Positions 1 through 15,000 of a DNA stretch of 64,000 nt are shown here, piece after piece. A program made the position numbers and the translations under genes. A model generated the notes under the pieces. The model was given only the letters and a program-made list of their open reading frames with translations, was not told the DNA's origin and did no database searches. Where the stretch lies: positions 13,134,501 to 13,198,500 of the forward strand of contig NC_088787.1 of the NCBI RefSeq assembly GCF_949628265.1, in the 5' to 3' direction. Positions within the stretch are counted from its first letter, which is position 1; every line of letters starts with the position of its first letter. The DNA is from Cloeon dipterum. Taxonomy: Eukaryota > Arthropoda > Insecta > Ephemeroptera > Baetidae.

Positions 1-3000
1 TATCTGCTACCGAGCGGTAGCGGCAGCGGCGGTGGCGCCGACGGCGGGTTCGCCGGTCCCCGACCGCTCGGATCAGCCAGTGCTTGCGGTGCTGGGGGCT
101 GCTGTGACACGGCCGGGGGCGGCTCGGGGCGCTGCTGCTGCTGCTGCTGCTCGAGGCCGTCGTCCACGAGATTAGCAGTACCAACGCACTGGTTGCCATA
201 ACTGCAGCAGAGCCGTCCATCCTGCAACAGGAGAACTCACATCAGCACTGCGGTCTGCCGGGCGGCGCTCGGCTTTGAAAGTGTACTGTGCATATTGCAG
301 ATAAAAAAGAGTGAACATCAAAATTCAGTCTCGTAGCGGTGCCGATCCAAAATCAATATCCAGCAGGTTTAATCAATTTTCGTTCAGCGAAAATTACAAA
401 ATAATGAAAAATCGTGCATTTGCGATTTTACGATTTTGAGTTGACCAAAATAAAACTCAATATTTTCATTTTTGAAAAAACCTGTTTTGGAGTTAATCCC
501 AGTTATTTGGGTAGCCAAGCGCCAAAAGCGTTTCTATCACAGTCAAGCGACGCGCTCTCCAGCCTACAGAGTGCAGATATTGATTTTAGACAGCTCTGCA
601 AAAGCTACGTGCAAGCTATGACAAGTTGTGTGAGTCTGACGTGAATCTCGAAACATTCAGCAACACCGAACAATCGCTAGAGGCCGTCGGATTGCAGAGT
701 TTATTGATTTAACTTGATTGAAAAATAAAATCTGCAATCCGAGGCGCAGGCAAGAGGCCACACTGAGTCAAGTCTGTCGCAAGTGAAGTCAAATAGTGCC
801 AGCGTGCGCCAATCAGATGTGAAGTTTTGTGCCCAAAAGTCATGAGAGAAGTGATTTTGGTGTTTGCGATTTAAGTGTTGTCGTGTAAATTGAAAGTTAG
901 TCACCAGCGCGCGCCTATCCTTTAATCCTTACCGCAGACAACTCTCAAACTAATCGCAACTACAGTGAATATTTCTTAAGAGCTGTCTGCGCAACAGGCG
1001 ATGGTGCTGGTCGAATCAAGATTTAATTAGATTTTATAATTGCTGATCAATTGATACACGTACATCTCACACGGTGCAATCTGATATGCAACTTTCAAAG
1101 AAAAAAACCAGGTATAGACGGTTAGTGGATCAAATTCTTTATTTTTTTATTTTTTTTTTATTTTTTTTGAATAAGTATACTCTGGTTTTATTATTTAAGT
1201 GCATATCAAGAGTAATTTCGCAAGAATTCCAGTAAAAACATGCATCAAATATAGAAAGTGAGAGTATAGTAAAAAACGGATTCCCGGCCACTCAATAGAA
1301 TTTTGGGGTCAATCAATTTTGGTCAATCCACTGTCGCTTGTTGAGATGTGAGTGAGAAATGGTTAATAGGCGGATGATTGATTCAGTCAAGACAGAGTTA
1401 GTAGCAGCAGCAGTGAGAGTGAGGGGATTGGGTTAAGTGATTACCGATGCACACAAAACGCGCTATTGCTCACCAGACGGTCGCAGTACGGCACCTAAAA
1501 TAGAGAGCCCAAATTACATTCACACACTAAATTTTAGTATTGTCGGCGACCAATGCTTTGTTTCGCACTTTAGCCAGGGGATTATTTTAGTGAGAATTAG
1601 TTCAAAAACGGGTTAGGCGTGGTTAGCGCTCCCAGCAAGCAAAAAACCATGCTGTTTTTTTTATTTGTTGCACAGATTTCCCTTGTATTTTAATGTGATG
1701 TGTATTGGTATTTGACGATAAGAAATTTCATTGGTATGGAAAATGGACTCTAAATCTATCAAGTGAGCGCTCTAATTATGGTTTTATGTACAGGATTTTG
1801 GAATTTGTAAAATCAAGGCTTCTCTAAAAATATTTAAATCCGCAGTTTGCAATCAATTATCGAGTCAGAAAATTACTCTACGCGGAATAAAATGGAATTT
1901 ATTAATTTCTAAAATTACTATAGAAATGCAAAAATCTGCGGAGAGTAAAATTTGAAGATGCCGGCAAATTTAAATTAAAAAATTTAACGAATTGCCGCAA
2001 TTTCAGGAAAAATATTTTCAGAGAACGCCTTGAGAGGAATAAAAAATGTTGTAGATAGGATTAAAAGGATTTTAGTGTCTGCGCATGGCATGGTCTGGCT
2101 AAAAGTTGTGTCATCGACATTTCCGCACGTTTGTTGGTCTTACTTTACACCGGCACGAGGTGCAATTGTCGCCAGCAATGCGCCACTCGCTGCCACTGAC
2201 GACGTAGTGTCCCGCGTAGGGGCACGGCTGGCCGGGCGACGAGCTGTTGCCTTCGTACAGCGTGCACGGGTCGTCCTCGCACCGCGGACAACAGTCATCC
2301 GAGGTGACCACAGGGTGCTCGCACTGCACCGGTGGACAGTCCATCTTCCAGCAGTCAATTTGAGCACCGCTCTCTCCTCTCTGAAAGCGTAAATAAAGAA
2401 ACCGTGTCAGTTTGTTGTGGGTGCCAAGCTAAAAGGGACGTTGAGATGCACGATTGTCGTAATTTTTAGTCGAATTTAGTGGGATAAATGACGTCATTCT
2501 GTTTGTTCAAATATAATTGTATATACATATTTATGTTGGTTTTTTCTCTTCTGAGCAGGGTTCACCAATTTTGTTGTGCACAAAAAAACAGTTTTGGGTT
2601 TTTCCGAATTTTTTTCGAATTTATTCCCGAAAAGGTCACATTTTGCGACAAAAAATTTGGATATTTTGGAAAATTACGATGGAGTGTTATAATGTCTTTT
2701 GGTGAAACCAGTGGCTTTTATACTGATTTTTTTATATTTCTATTTTAGGTCTTCCATCTTCAATAAGATGCATGTGTTTATAAAAATGCGCAAAATTGCA
2801 GAAAAACCCGCAAAAAGGTTTTTTGCAATGCAGTGTTTTTTTTTCGAATTGCGAACCCTGTTTCTGAGACGGATGACTCTCAACTCGCGTTCCAATAAAA
2901 TCGCGAATGAATAACATCAGAGCCTTTTATAGCGAAAGAAAATTTATATTACGTCATAATTGCATATCTTAATGGGAAAATTTGGCCAAAAGCAGTTAAG

Positions 3001-6000
3001 CGTGCTCGTATATTTCTTTTGGGTGTGTTTGATAATAAGCAGTTATATAGCTTTAATTTTTAAATTTAAATATAATCAAAATAACAAGAAATCATGCTGT
3101 TCAAATCACGCCCACGGTGATCTGGGAAATTCATTCAAAATCCCGTGTCCAACCGCAGCGATTATGTAATGACGCCCATGCCCCTGTAAAATAGGCAGGA
3201 AAAAGCTCGATACACAAATGTCGTGCAGGTTGCATAACTTCTACAGGCCGCAAAATCAAGCAGGAAACCTCTATAATGCATGATGCTTTCCAATTGATTA
3301 TTTAAAAAAAAACATTTCCGATATTTCGATTCGGTGCGCTTCCCATCTTTGGAAGCAGCAGTGCGGCAATAAAAAAACAACACACTCCACGCGTTGCTTG
3401 GTCGATTGAGTTGCGGCACTTTTGTAGTTCCAACGTGTGAGTGTATGTGTGGTGGTGGCATACATTTTTTTCTTGCTCGGCAAAGAAAGAGCTTGTGATG
3501 GACGAGAATAGGAAATTAACCGCGCGCAATGTGGGCCGCGAGGTTTGTATTATTCAACCAAACATTTGCTTTTACTCTTGCTGCGCGGAAAGTGCTTAGG
3601 CGCGATAGTGGCCATAAAATTTATGCCCCCAATGTGCTCTTCGTTCCGTGGAACTCAAAGGAAAACAGCGTTCTACTTTAAGCCCAGTAATTGCGAGAAA
3701 CAAACTTTCCTCATTAAAGTCTGGAATAAATCATTGCTTTCTTACTAAAAAAAATACAAGATTGTGTAATTTTAAAAGAAAAAAGAGTAAATTGTTAGAA
3801 ACCCACGCTACCAAAAGTTGGGAATATGAAATAAGAAAATATGCAACTCACGAGGCACTCGCAGGTCTGGCATTTGTAGAGCCATTGTTCTCCAGCGCGA
3901 AAGTAGACGTTGTGCAGCTCTTGGTGTTGACACTGGGTGGCCAAGTCGCACTCAGGGCAGCAGTCGTGGTTGACTTTGGGGTCGAAGCAGTCGCACTTAG
4001 GTCGGTGGCACACAATTTGGCCGGCCTCGCATTTGCACTTCTCGCACTTGCTGGTCACCTGGCCGCCGTCCGCTACCTCCACCCCGTTGAAAATGCAACC
4101 TTTGGGGAAATAGGACGGCAATTTAAAATGGAGGAGAGAATAAATGATTTAAAGCGAGACAATTTTATTTTCGCATTCCTTAAATCGGAAATGCAAAAAA
4201 GGATTAGGGGAACAATATAATAATTATAAAATAGAGGTCTCAGCCGCGAGATTTAAGGCGGTGGCTGGCGCGGCTGACGTTATATTAAACGTGAATTTTG
4301 ATTGTGCTTAACGGTCCGAAGGGCCGGAAGACATTTCTTTCTCCTGCACTTTTTGACTCTTTTTCGCCGGCGGCTGCCTACGTGACCTGAGACCTCTATT
4401 AAAAAATGGTGCATTGATTCGTTGGTGGATGCCAACAAAGGCAGAGGCACTGGATAATATCATGATTTTTCAGCTGAAATTAAATACAGCAAAATTCCTG
4501 ATCACCCAACAACCGAAACTAGTCGAGCAGAAAATTTCTGTAAAAACAGCTCGCTTGGAACTGAGGGCGAGCTTCATTCAATTTAAATCAGAGGAAATAA
4601 ATTTTTTATAACATTTTCTGCTTATTCACTTTACATTAGAACTCACTTAATGAACATTCAGGCCCTCGACCCTCACAGGAACATTGATAACTGCCGTCCG
4701 TGTTCATGCACTTTGCAGTTGAATGGCAGGTTGCTTTCTCTGACGCACACTCATCTTCATCTGCGCGATAAATCATAGACACAAATGTCAAGAAATGAGG
4801 TCGAGAGGAGGAATCAAAAGGTGGTGCTCACCTATACACACAGGACCATTACTACTAGAGGCACTACGGTATCCGGGTTTGCACGTGCAGTAATACCAGC
4901 CGGGCTGGTTGACGCAGGTGGCCGCCTCGTGGCACTGCGCGATCCCCAGGGCGCACTCGTCCAAGTCCCGCTCGCAGCTCGGCCCCGTGAAGCCGCGGCG
5001 GCACGAGCACGCGTTCGGCGCCACGCAAACGCCCCCGTTCTGGCAAGTTTCGTTGCAAACGGCTGAAAAACAATGAATATTAAAATTGTTAGACTGTCTG
5101 CTGTGCAACAAACCACTGAATTCCCAATTAATTAAACACACGATTCGCAATCTTGAACATCATTGAATTTATATAGAAAATTAAAAAAAACTACTCTGCT
5201 CTAGAATTTTAGCAACAGCTCGAATTTGAATAATTTTTGCTGAACTTACGGTGGCAGACGAAACCGTCGCCGGCGTAGCCAGGGTTGCAGTGGCACGAGT
5301 AGCTGCCCTCGGTGTTGATGCAGGTGGCGTGTGGGTGGCACTTGTGGTCCCCAGAACTGCACTCGTTGTGCTCGCGGCAGTTAAACGCGTCCACCCGTTT
5401 GTAGCCGGGAAGACACTCGCATTTGTAAGAGCCCTGCGAGTTCCTGCAGATCGTGTTGAGGCCGCAGTAGTGGCCCAGCCGCCCGCCGATCTCCCTGCAC
5501 TCGTCGACGTCTGCGAATCGAGTCGAAATTATAAAAAATTGCCCAAATCAAGGTGTGCTTAATTCGTATGAGAGAGTGTCAGTTAGAAAAACAAGGCGTA
5601 AAAACTGCAGAAACATCAGACAAAAGACGACGCTGCTGATAAGTCCGCGTGAGCGAAATGCGATCGCGAGAATTTCTACTGTACTCTTGAATGCAACCGA
5701 GATAAAAGGGGGCAGTTCTCATTTTCACATTATTCCAGACACGCGTGCAGACGCTACAATGTTGCAACACTCACGCACCGCCACCCATTGAGATAATCTT
5801 TTGTCGTTTAAAATAATTTTGGTGCAGTAGAAATGGGAGAAGTTAAATCCAGAATCCCTTGAAGAATTCGGAAATTTCTTATTTCCTTCTTTTAACCTTT
5901 GTAAAATTATTTTTAGCACCTGAAGGTCATTATTAAATGTTACTGAATTCTTTAATAGATAAAGAATTAATAGATATATCACGTGTGAATGAATACGTAC

Positions 6001-9000
6001 CTTTGCAGACGCGGCCATTGCCGTGAAAGCCAGCGTTACATTGGCAGGAATACTCGGTTTGCAGGTTGAGACAAGTGGCATTTGGATGGCAAACGTGTCC
6101 TTTGGCGCAGTAATCCGTCCCTGATTAGTAGGCAGCACCACACAACACAGCGTTAGTCGTTAGTTTAATTGGGCTCATTCATGGGCATGAAAGGGCAAGC
6201 GGATTAGCGGCAAAAGGGCCGCAGCAGACCGGATGGCGAAAATTTCTTCACTCGTCTAAGTGGACGTGACCGAATTTTCTTCCCACCAGCATTTCGAGAG
6301 CGAAATTCGGTAATTTGGTTCATTCATGAACTCGCTGTCACAGAGTCCTTTGACATTCAATGCCTTTCTAATCAGGCTGATCAAGCCGCGGGTCATTAAT
6401 TGCGCGACAAAATGAATTTTGTTTGCGACACAAGCTTTCGTGTTGAAATTCCAGATTTAATTGATCCAGGTGCAGTCACGTCCACCAATTGGAAGGCTTT
6501 ATTTACGACGCGCATGCCAGCACGCTAACAAAGCTACTTAACGGATTCTTTTTTTTACTGAAAGGGATTAATAATTACCCTTTTTCTCCATTAAAAAAGT
6601 CATTAAGCACGGTTAATTTGACGACTCAGTTTTGCATTATAAGTCATGCTTACTGCGTATTAATTCAAAGTTAATCATGCGCATGCTCTCGCCAATTTTT
6701 TTTTATACAAATTAACGCAGGTGCTCACCAGGACAGTACTTGCAGCACTTGTCAGGCACGCTGAACTGCTGCTCAGGAGGGCACTGCAGCTCAGGGCACA
6801 TGGTGCGCGGGTCAATCCTCGTGCACCTGAGCACGCCGTTCTCACACTTGCACTCGACGCACTGTTTCTCGTTGTTGACCTGCTCGCCGTGGTCGTAAAA
6901 AACTCCCTTAAAGTAGCACTGCTCTGGAAACAAAAGACAAGAGTGTCAGCTGATGCGCTAAAGGGGTGCAGAAAAGAGACTTGATGCCAGAGGGTTTAAA
7001 GTTGTGTGGAGAAAGGGTGATTTATGAAAAAAGGAAACATGTTTGGGTCTAAACAAATGAACTCGTCGCTCTTTGATTTTCTATTTTATTTTCGAGATTT
7101 GATTATCAATTAATTGAATTTAAAAAAAATAAAATCCCGATTTTTTGTTCGACCATCTAATTAAATTTAACCTAAAAGCACTTACTTAGACAGCTAGGAC
7201 AGCAGTCGCCAGGGGCAATGACTGGGTTTTTACACTTCGTTTCAGGACACTGCACAGGACGACACTGGACAACACCTTTCTGTAAAAGGTCAAAGATCGG
7301 CGTTCAGAAAACTGATTAAAGAACGAGAATGATTTGTACGTACCACACATGAACACAAATCGCAGTCTCTCTGCCAAGTAGCACCATCAGAATGTACTGA
7401 GCCGTTTACTCTACAGGACTTTTGACAATCACACTCCTCCACCACTCTTATTCTCGCTTCTGTGGCTTCCAGCTGACCGAGAATAAGTAAAATAATAAAA
7501 GGTTAGACTGGACGTCGAGGCAGAAAACTCCAAAGTAAAGGAGAGTTCAAATTTGAAAATTTTCAACTCCCCGACTCTTGTTCCATTTAGGAGGGTATTT
7601 TAATTAATCCCCTTAACCCATTGAAAATTTATTTGAAGCTCACCAATTCGTAGTATGCAAATTTTGAGCGAGCAAGAATGTTAACAAATTGATTCGTTCT
7701 CGCTAATGGGGCGATAAATTGTCTGCGCTTGAATGAAAAAGCGGCCGTCCCCGGAGTGCTCTCGCATTAAGGGGGTAATCCGCTGATTATTGGTGAATTT
7801 ATTAGGCGCGCTCGTATACCATGTCTCCCACTGGTAATATAAATTCTACTGTGAGAGCTCAAGGATCAGTGGATGCCCTTGATAATAATACTGATAAAGG
7901 ACGAGGAAAAACGAATAAAGCGTCCCTTTAGAATTCGGAATTCAGTTTTGAATTGAAAAATAATGATTCACCAAAAGAACTGGAAATAATTATTTTTGTT
8001 TTTAATATTAAATCGTACCTTGAGAAAAGATGCATCATTTTACAGTTAGGAAAATCACAGAAATTTTTTAGTTTGGTGAGTGCGTAAATAATTATCCGAT
8101 GAACTTACTTTTTGTACAAGTTGGTTGACACGCGCCGTGAGGTCCTCGACGGTGGCTTGCAATAGCTGAAACTGTCCGCACGTAGGGCAGACAGAGTCCA
8201 CTTTTGGGCACTGACTGAGGTACCCATGTGGACCAGCCACCACGCGTACATCTTGCAGGATGCCCTGTGTCAACCAAAAAATAAACATCTACAAATTCAT
8301 AGAAAAGAATCGAACAAATTTGAACTATTAAATTAATTTCTCCGCCGCGGTCGACTAAACGAAATTTCATGCAAAAAAAGATTATTTGATTAGACCAAAC
8401 TGACCATAAAAAGTGAGTGCTTGACGTATCGCTGGCCCAGCCATAACGCGAGTTGGTCTCCGAACTCACTATCACTTTGCTGCGAGGACACGTTGGTAAA
8501 ATTTCTGTCTGGCGACGCGTGCAGCACTCGCTTGAAGTGGTGTTTACAGTCCACTAATAACTCAACTTGGGCGCCGCTGACCCACAAGGCTAGTCTGTGC
8601 CACACACCGTCGGCTAAGTGAACTTGGAACGATTCTACAAAAGTCCTGCCCCCGTGGGTGTAGTGTAAACGCACTTCATTTTTGTAGCCACTCGACTGCA
8701 GCTCCAAGTAGCTGGGGAGAAAAGAAATAATGCATGGTTTTTATTCAAATACAAACGGGAACACAGATCACTCACCTATTTGAGCCATTTGACAAGGAAA
8801 AAATACTGCCGACGTTGCCCTCTCTTTGTTGCAAAGACAGTGTCAACGTGAATTCTGGACTACTACTAAGTAAGTCTACTACTTTGGAGAATACCGACTG
8901 GGGAAGAAGAAACTTTCTATCAGTTCCTGAAAGCAGAAGGACAACGGGCCATTAATCTTTTGCAGTACAAATTACTGGAGGAAAAGAAAAGAAAATGGTA

Positions 9001-12000
9001 GATTGGAGCACTCCAGACTTTTAGCCATTGCGAAAAAAGTGGCCGCTGACAATAGGATTTATGATTACCGCGATTATTGTAAGACTTCTTATTATCCGAC
9101 CACTCCTCCGACATCATTTTTTCCTGAGCCATGTAAGCCGGCTCGCAAGAAAAACGAGTTCTTTTTTCTTTTTCTTGCCGCGAACAGAGCACTGCTTCTT
9201 GGCGATTGCCGCAGCCTAATTCGCAAATTGGCTGGAAATGGATCCTGCAGTGGAAGTTTCCATTTCTGCGCTGAATGAATACTTTGCACCAGCCGTGTCT
9301 GTGTTTATTTTCCCTTCAGTCAGGATCGATTTGCCGAACAATACAATGAATAATGTATTTAGAATGCAGGAGAGCGAGAGAACGGGCTCTCTCTCTCTCT
9401 CTCTCTCGTGCATATTGCGGTGAAGCCTGTGTAGTTTCCAGATCAATACCCCACGAGCACCATCTATTATATGAGCCGCGCTTTGGCCCAGTGAAAAACA
9501 CAAAAAAGCAGAAAAAGAGCCGCCGCGCTGGAAACAATGTCAGTCAGCCTGATGTGCATGCAAAAAAGACCACACCATGAATGTGTACGCCCTTCTTTCT
9601 TTGTAGTACGTGTTCAGCACGCGTGCTTGCAGGCAACCTGCAAAGCTATTAGCGGAAAAGACGAGCCCTTCGGTGATTCTCAATGAAATAAGTACAATCG
9701 CCGCACGCACTGCACTCGAGTACGTTGCAGTTTTCAACATTGTTGTTACGTGCTCTCGTGCACCTACTAATCGTAATCTCCTTGCCGCTTGCACTCTTTT
9801 CATGTATCAGTAAGCGTGGCGTAGAGAGTACCAAGTGCAGAACTGCAAGATTAATTTACAACCGTGAAGAATTGAAGTAAGCGGATAGGTCATTTTTGCT
9901 TCGAAGTAATTTTCGTTGAAACACTTACCTATTTTTTTAACTTAAAAAACGAATGAAAAATAAAATAAATTTACAAATTAATGGCTTCACTCTGCGCGGC
10001 ATTGACTAAGGACGTGGTGCTTTGAGTAAAAATGGAAGAAAAAATGATCTCACAAGTTCTCAAACTGGACAGCCACTGTTTTGTTTTACTTTAAGCGTAT
10101 GTAAAACAAAATTCACACCGCCGTGTTAGCAACAATCCCAAAACGATCGACTTTTCAATTTGATTGCTGAGCAGAATAAAAAAGAAGTAAACGACATAAA
10201 GTCACGTAAAAATCCCACGTCTAGCCTTCCTTACAACAAAACTCACTCGGAAAAAAATCATAAGCCCAAAATTCCATTTATTAATTTGCAGATACTTCAA
10301 ATATTGCATTTCTACTATCTTATAAGTGCAATATCTACATGGAAAAACTTCGTGCACCTCACTGAAGGCTGCCTCTGCTTCTAATCATAAGGTTAGGCCG
10401 TGCAATATTTGAAAATCAGCAAAAGAGAAAAAGTTTGAAAATAAAATCACGCGCTGAAAATTAATATGCATGGAATACTGCGTGAGAATTTCCTTTATAA
10501 TTTTTAGTTTTATTTTTTTAAATAATTTCCGCCAGTCAAAATCAATGGGAGCGTCTGCTTTTAACGTTCCAGTGCAGTTGTCAGGTTCAATTTCTCGCAC
10601 GATCCCTTTTTGGCAATAAGTTCCAGTTTTCTTTTGACGGTGATTCCTTTTGCATTCGTCTCCAGCTGCGTGTGAGACGCCCAATAAAAAAGCCATTAGA
10701 TGCGTTCTTCCCATTGAGACTAAGTTTTTTTGCGCGTGAAAAAAGACGAGACTGCGATGGATTCAGATTTGGCACTGATTCAACTCGCTGGCTTGCTCCT
10801 CACCCCGTCGTGTTTTATCATCTTGCGCGCGCGGCTGCTGAGTATTATGAAGAGCGGCGGAATTAAATGGAGCATTCTAGAGGATTATCCCCAAGTGGCT
10901 GCCTCTTTCTCCTCTCGCCCACACCCTTGATTTGCATCTGATTTGGCGAGCCGCACCAAATTCGTCTTTTTTTCCACGGCGGAACTTTTTCGTTTCGCTC
11001 TCTTTAACTCTGAAATCACCGCAGAAGGGAAAGAAAAAGACAGCCTCTAACAATAAGTTGAGGAAAGTAAGTAGTTTAAAATCATTAATTTATGTTCAGA
11101 GCTGTAATTCATAGCCGCGCAATGTCTTTTTCACTTAATGAAATAATGGTTTCGTAATTTATTCAGTTTTTTTTATAAAATAAAAGGCAACAAAACCAGA
11201 GATAATAAATGAAAATTCATGATAAACACTTTTAATTTAAAATCTGTACAATCTCAAATATCTGTGGAGGAAAAAATTAATACTGCAATAAAAAAATCTC
11301 CCCCACCTTGAACCGAAACGATGACATTCTCCGAAATCAGGATTTTAGTAACACCCAATAAAAAACGGAAAATGCCATGGCGGCGTTATCATGTCGCTCC
11401 GATTGGAGCAAATAAAGCGGCGCTCGTCAAAGGATTTTTCCTTTTCTGGAATCCCGATGAGCAATTATTCTGTTTACGTTTTTACGAGTGATGCTCTTAT
11501 CAACAGAGGCGAGCGAGGAAAACGACTTTTTCACCCGTTCTCAGAATCTGAGAACGGGTGAAATAAAATGAGTTTAACGCTACACCCCTTGGCGCAAAGT
11601 AATAATAAAAACATAAAAAATTGTACTTCCTCTTGCGATTGTTGTCAGCCCCAAGAAACTAGACACAAAATGAAAGTGAAGACTGGCATTATTTTTCGCA
11701 CTCTTTTTGGTTAGCTGAAGAAAATTTAAAAATGTGAAAGAAATCTGTATTACACAAAAGGCTTTGATAGATAGATAGATAGATGGATAAATATTTAATT
11801 TTGTTTGAGCCGATATTGTTGACTCATTAAATCATTTATCACAGAATTTGCCCTCACAGTCCCCACTCACGCAGGAGTGATAGATAAATTTTTTACAGAT
11901 TAAATAGTGAAACCCGTGACAAGCGTGTCTCGTAAACATGTGTCCGTCAACAAAAATGGCTCCCTTCCATATTTGGTTGACCATAGCAGAGGTGACGAAA

Positions 12001-15000
12001 AACTCCTGGTTATAGCCATGAATTTTTTTAAATGAATCTGTCTCCAGCAATTACTCTCTTTTAAAAAAGTCAGTGACTGCTAATTTGTACGTCAGCCTGG
12101 ATTTCATTAATTTAGAAACGGATATCTTGATTTAAAAATGTGAAAAGAATATTGGGAATGAAATTGAAATCCTTGATTTTCTCACGACGTAATATTTCTA
12201 GAGTTGTTAGCCAGCCGCGCTGCGCCGCGCCAGCCGGCCAATTTTGGGTCACGTGAGCAGCCACCGTTAATGTGGCTAAGCTACGCCAGCCACGCCAGCC
12301 GCCGGTGAAAAAAGGTCAAAAATTATAAAGTGCAGGATAAAAAATGTCTTCCGTTAAGCAATATCAAACTTCACGTTTTTAAATAATTGTCAGCCGCGCC
12401 AGTGCCTTAGATCTAACGCCGAGACCGCTAAATATTTCGCATTAATTTTTACTATAAATTAGTAACCAATTCGTTGATATTCTTGATTGAATTTATTAAA
12501 TAAATAAATGTTATGTGTCACCGCATTTGGAAAATTAAAAGTTTTTTTAACACAAAACAATTCTTTAGTTAGTTACATTTTATACATGCACACTTTTACG
12601 TTTATCACGACATTCTGCTGTCGTCAATGAAAAACGCTAACGTTATAAATTAACTTGACTGCATGTTGCCTGAGGGGAACGCGAGTTCATTCGACTCGAG
12701 CGCTGAGAGTCGCCGCTTTTCGTGGCGACGACGTCTCCGCCAGAGGCTAGCTCATCTTTGTGTAAAGCGTGCTGCATTCAGGTGCACTCACGCATAAATT
12801 TCGCCTGCTGACTCAATCAAAATATCATACAAACGGGGGCAGGGCAGAAACAAAACGACAAAAGGCCACATTGAGATTGGCGGCGAACCGTATCACGAGG
12901 CAAACTGCCGTGAGATAAATTTGACAGACACATAATCGAAATCGTTACACATTGTGGAAAACCTTAAAATAATATTTGTCGCTCTCAGAAAAAGCCCAGT
13001 TTCAACTCTCTGTTTCTAATCTGATCTCCATGCACACGTGAGATAAATCTGATGCGGTATGCTGAACTTGATCACCCATGAACAAAAATAGATCAGGTTC
13101 AACGAATCCGACTCTTATTACAGCAAAAAATAATACAACCAAACAAAGTTTAGAGTTTAAAGTCAACTGGCTTGAGAAGAATATACCACTCATTTTATTG
13201 TATTGAAAGACAGATTAATCTAAGGTTAGAATATTGAGGGTGATTGTGATTGAACTCAATTCAAAAATACAAAAAATGATTACTGAGAAATACCTAGCTG
13301 TTTTTTAATTTGTATAGATGAAAAGCCAGATGCAAATAAATATTCTTGAACTATATAACAATGATACTAGTTGGTCAGAATCTTCGACGCTCATCACTTT
13401 ATCAATGTCGATAGAATCACTTTATATTCAATTGCAGTTTGGTCTCTTCTTAATGAAACTGCGGGCGAGGCGAAAAAGCCCCATTCATTCCGTCGTAATG
13501 GCTTAATTTGAGCGAGAATAGCAGTTTAGCTGGCGAAATTACACTTTTGCATGCGTTATTCGGAAGTTTTAGGCACGCTTTTTGCCCGTCCGTGAAAATT
13601 CACTTTGCTGGTGCGGCAAAAAAACGCAGCAGCAGCTCGCCGGTTGAAAAATGAATTTCCGAGACGAAGGGGAAAAGCTGCCAGCCGTTGGCTTGGCGCT
13701 CCGGCAAATTTGCTGAGCAAAGAAGCAGAGGCCTATTTTATGAAAGCGCCATAAAAATGCAAATGACGCCTCTCCTGATTTTACGGAAACCATAATGCCA
13801 GCGAAATTTATGGCAGCCGAGGTGAAATTTGTTCCATTGATTATCAGCACAGGCAGCACATAGGCGCCAACTTTTCTGTTGCTAATATAATAAGCGTTCT
13901 TGGTTTGTCAAACACAATTGGTTCTCTCGTGATTTTAGTTATTATGTTCACTAAATTTTGCCCTAAAACAAAAATAAAATTTATATCAAAATTTCAGGAA
14001 ACTCTTACTTTTTTCAGAAGTTTCGAGCAAACTCAATTGGAAACATTTTAAAAGAAAATTTATAGCTGAAATTTCTAAGGAAAATTATGAGGGTAACTTG
14101 AGCTTATTTTTCCTCCGATAACTTTATTCTTGTGGAAAAGGTTCATAATTAATTTTGCATTTAAATCATATTTTAAAGGTTCACAAATTTTAACTTCTCT
14201 TTTAGGTTTTTCAATATTTGGTACGAAGCTTGGTAAAACATTTCCATTAAGAATTGTTTTTTATTATTATTTTGCCAGAGGGTATCAATCATTTTGTCGT
14301 GTTTGAAATTGTCACCGCAAAGCAGACAGCACCTGTCGCGATTGAAAATACAAAACCACCCCTTCGATGGCCAATTAAGTGGCACTTTTCGCCCGCGCGC
14401 TCTCGTCGTACGGCCGTGTGCTTGTGTGTGCACTACTTCCCGCCCCCTCTGCGGAATAAAAACACCGGTTTATTTCGTTATTACACCATATCGACGGAAT
14501 GATTCAGATTTTCATTGAGCCTCGCTGCCGGCCTCATTTATTTGGTGTTGGCGCGGAGAGTAAATATGTATATTGCCGGCTGAAAGACCAGGTGCGCGCC
14601 CCTTGTTTCGGCTCAGGCTGGTAGTGCCATGCTGCATGCATAGCTGTCAGGCTGACTCGCGCGTCTTCTCCTTTTATTCTTGTCCGTTTTGTTGAGTAAA
14701 AATGTCGCGAGACCAAATGACGTTTCTCGTAAAATCGATTCGCTCAATGAAAATTCAAGGAAGCCTGAACGTGTTTGTGAAAATAAATGCAGCGCCAGTC
14801 AATGGAATTATTTATGGGAGTTCGTGATCCGTGACGGAATCGATTTTTAAAGAGAAACCAATGGCGCAATTTGAAATTGTGTGGATTTATGGCAAAAGCG
14901 AAAAATTTACAAGTCGACAAGGGCTATTTTTCCAATGAATTATATTGGCAGGTGTTTTTCGGCTGCATCGGGCAGCTCTTGCTACAATTTCATGCAAATA

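Noticed and set aside
2030..2392. 120-codon ORF on plus over NELL exon 14
   Set aside because: It is the antisense shadow of a VWC exon; the minus strand has conserved cysteines, matching splice sites and phase.
11832..12050. Cys/His-bearing 72-codon ORF on minus, loosely like a FLYWCH zinc finger
   Set aside because: The W-x-C motif and terminal H-x-H are missing and it stands alone in a NELL intron; at most a decayed transposon fragment.
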